Program-made: the position numbers and the translations under genes
Notes under the pieces: generated by a model
What the model was told of the DNA's origin: nothing
What the model saw: only the letters and a program-made list of their open reading frames with translations
The model's database searches: none
In this document: positions 57,108-64,000 of the stretch, in pieces
How positions within the stretch are numbered: the first letter of the stretch is position 1
How the letters are laid out: each line of letters opens with the position of its first letter
NCBI GenBank assembly: GCA_018398575.1
Contig: JAGTXZ010000018.1
Span: 2,666,001 to 2,730,000, forward strand
Length of the DNA stretch: 64,000 bases
Reading direction: 5' to 3'
From: Ampelomyces quisqualis
Taxonomy: Eukaryota; Ascomycota; Dothideomycetes; Pleosporales; Phaeosphaeriaceae

Positions 57108-59180
57108 ATGACATCCACCTCGGCCGGGTCGAGCGCCTTCTTCGTCCTCTCCCTCCTCTCGATATGCGCCCTCGTCCTGCTGCTCCTGCGCTACTACCTC
57201 CCCCTGCGCGCAACGCCCGCATACGTCTGCGTACCCGTGTTCCTCGCCATCGCGCTCCCAGCGAGCATAATCGTGCTGCTCCCCATCGATCTCGCGAGCA
57301 GTGCCGGCACCGACACCGAAGGCGCACGAGGGATATGGCTTTCCGATGCCGTGGTGTACAAGTCGTGGCGCATAATATACTGGCTCACGTTTGCGCTGAC
57401 GTGGGCGGTGCTGCCTATGCTGGGCGAGTACTGCGATAGCGGGTACAGGGAGCCCAAGGCGCGGGGCATGTATGCGATTAGGAGTCTAGGGCGGTATTGG
57501 GCTATCATGCTGGCTGCTGGGCTTGTCGGCTCTATATACCTCATCTGGTGGAACGGGCTGCATTTGGAGACGTTCAAGAGCTTGGTCATGGCACTGGCGT
57601 ATACGTGGGGCTTGATTCTGGGTATCTACCTGATGGGCCATGGACTCGTTGCGTTTCCCAGGAGTTTGTTCCGGTATGCGAATGTTAGCGAGAGGTTGAG
57701 GCGAATACAGAGTCAGGCGCCCAAGACGCATGAGAAGTTGACTGAGGCGCTGGAGAAGCTGGACCAGTATGAGCACCAGGTGGTACAGTTGAAGCGGAGA
57801 AAGAATGGCATTACGAGGGAGTTTCAGGAGTGGATTGACGAGTTGGCGGACAAGGGCAGTTTGCCCGAGAACACAGCTGGTGTCGTGAGGTCGATGGGGA
57901 CGTCGACTGTTCCGGCGATCATCACGGAGCGATATCTTGCGGATCTGTCGAGGAAGTTGAAGAGGGCGAGGCATGCGAAGCTACGATTTGAGAATGAGTG
58001 GGATCATGTCATGGCGAAAGCGGTGCGAACGCAAGCCATCCTGGACTCGAAGGGCAGTCAGCGACTCGAATTCAAGGCTTCACCGTACCGAATACCACGC
58101 GGCTTTCTCGACCGCATCACTATCCTCACGCCATACTTACGCTACCACTTCCACGCGCACATCATACCTGGCCTCACATACGCCACGTGGGTCATCACCA
58201 TCCTCGCCTCCACCGCCATCGTATGGTCCGAATGCGTCCGCGAAGCCCAAGACTTCGGCGGCCCAAAGCTCTCCCTCATCGGATGGACAGTCGTCCATCG
58301 CCATGCCTCAGCACGTAGCCAGATTGGTTTCGGCAGCCAAATCACAGCTGCGTTCTGGCTGTGTTACATGTGCATCTGCGCATTCTACAGCCTAACCGAA
58401 GTTAAGATCTGGGGCAACCGCGCCCTCGTCCGGCGCAACACGTACCAGGAATCCGCCACCTGGTATGGCCTCCAAGTCGCTAAACTCACTGTCCCGCTAT
58501 CCTACAACTTCCTCACTATGACAGACCCAAGCATTTATAAATTAACAATGTTCCACAAATTCCTGGGAAAACTCATTGACCTTTCTCCGCTGGGTAAAGG
58601 CTTCTCATCCTTCTTCCCCATATTCATCCTCGTCCCTGTATTCGCCACCGCGTTTGGGCTTTATGGAAAGATCAAAAATATCTGCGGCTTCGGCGACCTC
58701 CTCGACGACGAAGACGAAGACGGCGCAGGCGGGTATGCCGGGACGGGAAGTTGGCGCGAAGGCCGCGCACTCATCGAGCGCGAACTTCAAAGTTCAGGTG
58801 GGAATTCCCTGGGATTGTCGCAGCGAATTAATATTTCTCCACCTACCGAGCGATACACGGATAATGCTTCTGCTGCTGCTGCTGCGGCACCGTCGACTAA
58901 CATCTTAGACACAACTCCCTCGTCATCGTCTTCGCGGCCACGGCCTGAACGCAGAAGACCGGTTATCGAGGATGAAGACGAGGGGAACTTTTTCGATACG
59001 TTTGCCACGAGGTGGAGAAATACCTTCGACACGGCAGACTTCCAGTTCAAGAAGCCAGGGTGGCTAGGCGGGGATGAAGAGAGTGAGACAGGGAGGAGTA
59101 GAGCTGGACAAGAAGAGAGAGTCAGTGGGTTCTTGGGATTATTTGGCGGGAGACCCGAAGAGGGGCGGGTCAGGTTGTAA
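57108..59180 (+). CDS. LMBR1/LMBD2-like multi-pass membrane protein
   Basis: A single exon of 690 aa from ATG at 57108 (MTSTSAGSSAFFVLSLLS). It is a member of the LMBR1-like (lipocalin-1-receptor-type) family, closest in layout to LMBD2 proteins. About nine hydrophobic segments are visible, including FFVLSLLSICALVLLLLRYY, VPVFLAIALPASIIVLLPI, WRIIYWLTFALTWAVLPML and ALAYTWGLILGIYLMGHGLV. A central cytosolic coiled-coil-like block follows (EALEKLDQYEHQVVQLKRR, about residues 209-250). Family-typical C-terminal words are YQESATWYGLQVAKLTVPLSYNF and KFLGKLIDLSPLGKGFSSFFPIF. The tail after residue 550 is acidic, Ser-rich and disordered, with a run of seven alanines, and ends in GFLGLFGGRPEEGRVRL. 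The role in fungi is unclear; in animals LMBD2 is linked to GPCR trafficking. Confidence 0.88.
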   Translation: MTSTSAGSSAFFVLSLLSICALVLLLLRYYLPLRATPAYVCVPVFLAIALPASIIVLLPIDLASSAGTDTEGARGIWLSDAVVYKSWRIIYWLTFALTWAVLPMLGEYCDSGYREPKARGMYAIRSLGRYWAIMLAAGLVGSIYLIWWNGLHLETFKSLVMALAYTWGLILGIYLMGHGLVAFPRSLFRYANVSERLRRIQSQAPKTHEKLTEALEKLDQYEHQVVQLKRRKNGITREFQEWIDELADKGSLPENTAGVVRSMGTSTVPAIITERYLADLSRKLKRARHAKLRFENEWDHVMAKAVRTQAILDSKGSQRLEFKASPYRIPRGFLDRITILTPYLRYHFHAHIIPGLTYATWVITILASTAIVWSECVREAQDFGGPKLSLIGWTVVHRHASARSQIGFGSQITAAFWLCYMCICAFYSLTEVKIWGNRALVRRNTYQESATWYGLQVAKLTVPLSYNFLTMTDPSIYKLTMFHKFLGKLIDLSPLGKGFSSFFPIFILVPVFATAFGLYGKIKNICGFGDLLDDEDEDGAGGYAGTGSWREGRALIERELQSSGGNSLGLSQRINISPPTERYTDNASAAAAAAPSTNILDTTPSSSSSRPRPERRRPVIEDEDEGNFFDTFATRWRNTFDTADFQFKKPGWLGGDEESETGRSRAGQEERVSGFLGLFGGRPEEGRVRL

Positions 59181-60358
59181 GATGATATATTTTACAATAG
59201 ATCAACGAGTGTGGGACATCCGCAAGGCGTTGTTGCATTGCGCGGAGTTTTGGGCTGTGGAAACGATGCGTTCGAATTGAGTTCAATTACAGGTCGATAT
59301 CATGGTCGTGTAGAATACGCTTTGTTTTGTGCTATTCTTTTTTTGACTAGATAGCTCAATCAACCTCCTCGACGCAATGGCGGTGCATATGACAACTTCG
59401 AACAACATCACTACTGCCCTACCCCTCCCCCCTTTCCTGCTATTGTTAAATCAACTAAACTAATACACTCCTCCTTACTTACATATTATCTAACCACACA
59501 GACATGTATGCTTGCTCATCTCCGCTCACTGCTCTCCAGATATGTTCCGCGTTTGAGCACTTCCGAGGTCTTGGCCGAGTTGTCGAACGAATTCGAGAAG
59601 AGCCAGTCGAACCTTGAAAAATATTTTGCTTCCGTGTCGAGTTGAGCATGTATATTTTTCATAATCGCTGCAAAATCTGGTCTGTGGTTATAGTTGACTA
59701 ACTTGGCCAGGACTAATTGAGGTTCGACAAACACATACCGCAGCCGGTTGAGTGCACGTCGAAAAATGAGTTTTTGGAGTTGTCAGCAAGGACTTTCGGC
59801 GCGACGTCTTTGCTCAACAGGATTGATTGTTGAGACGGATCGCATGAACTGTTGAGTTTCTATTGTTGTCAGTGTCCTGGTAGTTATTCCGTCAAGACCC
59901 GTGATCAAAGGAGTGCGAAGCGCCAGAGACAATAGCGAAGATAAGTAGTCAAGCTGAGCGTCTACCCAGTGGTTTTCGAAATACCGGTACCGTCAATTGC
60001 AGCAGCATTGTATGCGCAACTATGTGCGGTGCAGCCTATGTAGTAGACAGCCCTTGAAGGGGCTAACCACTTCTTAGCCTTTTACCTCGAATACATGATT
60101 CACCTCTCGCTTTGGCTATTAGCTTCTCCGCTGAGCCCTGTTTAAGCAGCGTACTGGCGGATGAGTAGTCAGAAGAGTGAACATTGAATAAGTGGGTTGT
60201 TTCGGTTATGTTGGAACTGCTCCGATGGCTGTTGCGACCTGCGCACACGAGTGTATCTATAAAACCAAAGCTTGCAGCAGCCAGACCCAATGGCATTTCG
60301 AGTCATTCGTTCCTTAAGCCTTGATTTCTGCTCGGTATTCATCAATGCCGACTCAATT
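59181..60358. other. Intergenic, no gene recognised
   Basis: About 1.2 kb between the convergent LMBR1-like and APH-like genes. Short open frames (59516-59734 and 60063-60369, both minus) have no recognised content. Confidence 0.45.
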
Positions 60359-62186
60359 CTATGCGCCAAGGTCTGCTACCCAACTCGTCGCTTTGTCGAA
60401 CTTGCATCTCCCTTCGCCCATCAGATTAGCCAACCCAACTTCTCGTAATTCCTTGAGTATCTCTACGGCCTCGCTGAAACTCTCGTTCGACGCATAACCC
60501 TCATCTGTCAAGATACCCTGTAGTCCTTTCCAGAGTTCCTGGCTCTTATTAAAAGTCTCCGCTTCTTCGTAGTGTTCCTGGATTTCCTCTGCTGAGAAAT
60601 GATATGGACATGGTTTACTGGTGCCAAAATGATCCCATTCGCTGCACTACTAGTAAGCAAGATACTTCTATTGAGGGACAGGTTAATGTACCTTTCAACA
60701 TGGATTAAGCATTCTTTGAAAGGGTAAAGACAATTATCCCAGGTAGCGCCAGCAAAAGCTTCTAACTGCTTGAGAGTTTGGCCATGGGGATGATGCATTG
60801 CCTTGGACATTAAAGGATTCTTTTTGGCTGTCAATGTTTCGTACTCGTGAATCAAGATAGACTGAGATACTCGGTATCTGAATTGATCCTTAGTAGCCTG
60901 ATCAAGTTCCTTGAAGTTATCAGGGAGCTTCATTAACATATCAACACTGTAATCTAGAAGCAATGGCGGGTTGGCTCCGATAAATACTGGAGTAGTCCAA
61001 GCCCCCTGCCAGTCGATGATGCTTGATATCCGGGCCTGGTCGTCGATATAGATATTACCAGCGTGGAAGTCGGGGTGCCAGAGTCTGGGCGAGACAAGCT
61101 CTGGGTCTTTAGGAACGATATGCGGAATTGCGGCCTGGAATTTCTGTAGCAAAGCTATGTGAGCTTTTGGAGAGTTTTGGTCGGGACTTGTGTACTGCCA
61201 TGGAGTTTCAGTCGCTCTCTGTGAATTTGCGTAGGCGTTGATCCATTCGATCTCACGGCGAGTGACAGAGTCAAGGTATTCTGTCGAAGACATCCCTAGC
61301 ACAACTGTAAGTCTATATTTCGAATCTTATTGGTTTTACAGACTTACAGGGACCATGATAGTGCATATTACTGCGCTGTTTCTGCCAGAACTCTCGTCGA
61401 GTAATAGGACCAATACAATAACGTGATTTGATGCGACTAATAACATCTTGCGGACCATTTGTAATGATGGCAGGCTCGCATCCTGTGATACCGCTTTCTT
61501 GGAAGTACAATGATCCCAACCTATTAACGTGTGTAAGTTACATAAACCACATTTTTTTTGATTGCATGAGCTGGATCTTACTTTTCAAACGAGACTGAAA
61601 GTAACCTCTTTTCAATGTCTACAATTTCACGAACGATATTGCACTTCGTCCGTAAAGAGAGATCCTGCCAAACTTCGTAAAGCTGGGATCCTTTTGCTTC
61701 TTCCATAATAATGTACTCTGCCTGAACAGGATTTTGGTTGGTAGCACTCCAGGCACGAACTTTTGGGACAGGTATATCCAAAATGGTCCGAGCAAACTCC
61801 ATGGTTGCCACCTCTGTTCCTGTGGTAAGTGCTTGTGGGCCAGCATTAGGGTGAGGTATCTTTGCAATAACCTTTTGGCCGTCCTCCATCTCAAGGCGAT
61901 ATGCCTTGTTGTAGTTGCCTTCGCCAATCTTTTGCAATAATATACACTTCTTTGCGCCAACTGCTTGACAGGCTGCTTGCTGAAGACTAGAAACATCAAA
62001 ACGTCGGTATCGGGCCTCTAATTGCTCATACTCATTCCATAGCCATCGTCCGCTGGTGTAGCTGAACAAAGGATTCAAATCGGACCGGTGTTGGAAGGGC
62101 ATTGACTGGCTACCACTTAAGGTGTGCAGTAGGCTTCTATAGCACGACTTTGTAATATCCATAAATATGCCTCGACGAAGTGTCAT
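60359..62186 (-). CDS. Aminoglycoside phosphotransferase-fold kinase (AIM9-like)
   Basis: Four exons, read leftwards: 62186-61582, 61520-61348, 61304-60692 and 60641-60359; together 558 codons (557 aa). It has the APH/choline-kinase-type fold, similar to fungal Aim9-like proteins. Seen: an N-terminal segment with possible mitochondrial character (RSLLHTLSGSQSMPFQHR), the ATP-binding-loop region KIGEGNYNKAYRLEMEDGQ with the catalytic-type Lys in KVIAKIPHP, a hinge YIIMEEAKGSQLYEVW, the catalytic loop LWHPDFHAGNIYIDD and the DFG-equivalent IIDWQGAW. The last exon was placed because splicing after VE-S gives EWDHFGTSKPCPYHFSAEEI and an open frame to TAG at 60359. Yeast Aim9 is mitochondrial with unknown substrate. 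An alternative start is the ATG eight codons downstream (MDITKSCYRS). Confidence 0.85.
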
Positions 62187-62282
62187 TGCGAAGAAAATTA
62201 CAACAGAGAGACAAAGTTGGCGCAGATCAAGTTGATGAAATGATGAGATCGCAAAGACTTCAAATGCGCTGCTGCTGGGGTT

Positions 62283-62600
62283 TTAGCTCCGGCTGACTCC
62301 CTTGTTAGGTAGGGTTAGCTGGCCTCTGGTACCGGTACTGTAACCTAGCCGCTCGCTTCCTAGCATAGTAGAGACGGCAACACTTTCCTCTAATTCTGGT
62401 ATTTCTCCGCCAAGAGCTAGTCTGAGAAGCCAAAGGTCTCTGCCAAACAAATCAAAGCCGATGTATTCTTGGTTCGTTGTGACATCAAGTCCAAGGATGA
62501 ATGCTCTGTGTACCGTGGGCCAAAGCAAAGATAATTGGCTGGAGAGGTTTGGGTTGATGTCAAAGGCGATGAAGGAGGGGGTGAGAACATCTCGCTTGTA
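62283..62600 (-). pseudogene. Orphan coding-like fragment without a start codon
   Basis: A 105-codon open frame on the minus strand, from just after a TAA at 62601-62603 to a stop at 62283. It contains TPSFIAFDINPNLSSQLS, WPTVHRAFILGLDVTTNQEY and IGFDLFGRDLWLLRLALGGE. Its amino-acid composition is clearly protein-like, but there is no ATG before the late Met in STMLGS and I found no convincing upstream exon. It could be a leftover piece of a disrupted gene or an exon of something I could not assemble. Confidence 0.35.
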
Positions 62601-62848
62601 TTATACTTTTCAAGGTCGTAGTATCTTCAGTTGTGGAAGTCAAACACTTCCTGATGATGAGGGCACAATTTGACTCACAAAGACAAACCTTAAGAATGTT
62701 TTTGATTCAATGTGTGCGTTATTTGCAAAGCTAATCGCTAGTCATCGAGCATTTCCAATTTCTATCATTCTCCAAGTATCATTGCTATATCAAGTCATTC
62801 TTCGTTCACGCAGTCCTCAATACGGAAGAGTCCACATCCCTCCACTCG

Positions 62849-64000
62849 TCACAACTCATCATCGTCCCAGTCAACTTCGTCCTCAATCGTGTTGTCATAA
62901 AGTGCACGCATCCCAGGCGCACTGTGGTGGCTGGTGCCGGAGCTGCTACTCTTGTTCGAAGGAGACGTGTCAGGCGTGGCTTTCTCTTCGACTGCAGTTT
63001 CATATCGCTTGTCTTCGTCACGCTCGTCCAAATTAGTTGCCTCCAGCTTGCTTTGTGCTTCGTTTCCAGACAAAGTGCTTTTTGGTTTCGGCTCTTGTGT
63101 GACTCCTGCAGGAGATGCGCTGCTAGGCTTGGTCTCGCTTGTGGTGTAAATTTTGGCCACTTTCTTGGGACGCTCGTCCAACTCTGCTACCTGCGTTGTG
63201 ACTTGTGCGTTCTCTTCACGCAAGTTTCTCTTTCGTTTCTGCGCTTGCTTGGATATTGCAGTAGACGCGTCGTTGGACTTAGTATCGCTAGTAGCCTCAG
63301 TCTCTGCGACTTTCGCGGAATGGTCGTCCAAGTCTGTCGCTTCGTTGTTGACTGCTGTAGTCTGCTGCTCCTTCGTGACCTTGAGATTGGCCTTTGACGG
63401 GGTTTGAGTCGGTGTAGCCGAATTGACTACCATATTATCAGGGGCTGTCATGGGCGGTGGCGTGGCAACCGAGAACCTCGAAGGCTGCGGTGTCGGTCGT
63501 AGGGTAGGAACACCTATCAAATTTGGCATGATCGCCGGAAGTTTGTTTAGAACAGGATTATTGGCCGAAGCCTCATACTGCTCCTTGGTAAAGACATCCT
63601 CGTCCCAGAGTTCGTACGGAGAGTTCATGTTTTCCGTATCCTTCCAATCAAACCAACCCACTAGGTTGTTGTCGAGACGTCGTCCAAAAGCACGCTCATT
63701 CTCGAGGTTTCTCTCATACACTTGAATGATAAATCCTTTCATCAAGCCCAGATCCCCAGCTGGTAGTGGTGGGAAAGGGTTCTCTCGTTCCGGAGCATCT
63801 GGGTCGTAGGTCGAAGTCAGGACACGTCTAACAAATCTTTGCTCGACCGAAGCCTTGACCCATGCTGGCTTGATGCCGTTGAAGCGTACGGGAGTGGTGT
63901 CGGAAATGCCAGCGAGGGTGAGGTACGTCGCGGCAAGTATGAGGCCGCACTCCGTTCCTACGTAGATTTTACCGTCTACCATGAGATACAAGTCTACGTC
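62849..64000 (-). CDS. Unrecognised protein, 5' part beyond the window
   Basis: An open frame of 383 codons from the right edge of the window to a TGA at 62849-62851. The frame continues upstream of 64000, so the start is not seen. The part nearest the edge (LMVDGKIYVGTECGLILAAT, RFNGIKPAWVKASVEQRF) looks folded. Next comes a Pro-rich linker (PTLRPTPQPSRFSVATPPPM). The last 170 residues are charged and low-complexity, with a degenerate repeat of about 50 residues seen three times: ATDLDDHSAKVAETEATSDT, AELDERPKKVAKIYTTSETK and ATNLDERDEDKRYETAVEEK. A KRKRNLR patch is a likely nuclear signal. I do not recognise the family. Confidence 0.6.
   Translation of the reverse strand, partial: DVDLYLMVDGKIYVGTECGLILAATYLTLAGISDTTPVRFNGIKPAWVKASVEQRFVRRVLTSTYDPDAPERENPFPPLPAGDLGLMKGFIIQVYERNLENERAFGRRLDNNLVGWFDWKDTENMNSPYELWDEDVFTKEQYEASANNPVLNKLPAIMPNLIGVPTLRPTPQPSRFSVATPPPMTAPDNMVVNSATPTQTPSKANLKVTKEQQTTAVNNEATDLDDHSAKVAETEATSDTKSNDASTAISKQAQKRKRNLREENAQVTTQVAELDERPKKVAKIYTTSETKPSSASPAGVTQEPKPKSTLSGNEAQSKLEATNLDERDEDKRYETAVEEKATPDTSPSNKSSSSGTSHHSAPGMRALYDNTIEDEVDWDDDEL

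Overview
The window is genomic DNA of a filamentous ascomycete (Pezizomycotina). Genes are broken by short GT-AG introns, mostly 43-90 nt. Families typical of these fungi are present: a CFEM/PTH11-type receptor, two cytochromes P450, a Vid24/GID4-like protein and an AIM9-like kinase. There is about one gene per 2.5 kb. The overall look resembles Dothideomycetes/Pleosporales, but that placement is inference. Exon joins were worked out by eye from reading frame, splice signals and family resemblance. Where a model is given, the exons sum to an uninterrupted frame.

Layout. 0-14 kb: an SLC4/Bor1-type transporter (-), a SET-domain protein (+), a Dbp8-like DEAD-box helicase (+), a flavin/pyridoxamine-oxidase-fold protein (-), a Vid24/GID4-like protein (-) and an unrecognised protein (-). 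14-17.9 kb: no convincing gene. 17.9-25.5 kb: a pisatin-demethylase-like P450 (+), a pyruvate-decarboxylase-family enzyme (-), a hydroxyquinol 1,2-dioxygenase-like enzyme (-) and the splicing factor Prp45/SNW (-). 25.69-26.12 kb: a 431-bp MITE-like element with long terminal inverted repeats and a 7-bp target duplication. 26.7-30.8 kb: a large low-complexity protein and a small protein with a suspicious in-frame stop. 30.8-33.2 kb: mostly non-coding, partly AT-rich. 33.2-43.7 kb: a CFEM-domain PTH11-type receptor (-), a second P450 (+) and a large NO VEIN-like (HSP90-type ATPase plus DUF3883) gene that appears broken by several stops and frameshifts. 44-64 kb: phenylalanyl-tRNA synthetase beta, a cell-wall-integrity-type MAP kinase kinase, an L-type amino-acid permease, the PP2A scaffold subunit, a dithiol glutaredoxin, an LMBR1/LMBD2-like membrane protein, an APH/AIM9-like kinase, an orphan coding fragment, and a truncated unrecognised gene running off the right edge.

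Most of the window is housekeeping genes in no particular functional order. Three places stand out. The P450, decarboxylase and intradiol dioxygenase at 17.9-23.4 kb could form a small aromatic-catabolism neighbourhood. The 25.7-kb MITE sits in the promoter region of PRP45. The NO VEIN-like locus has nonsense codons of the kind C-to-T (RIP-like) mutation produces. No prokaryotic system, CRISPR array, rRNA or tRNA gene was recognised.
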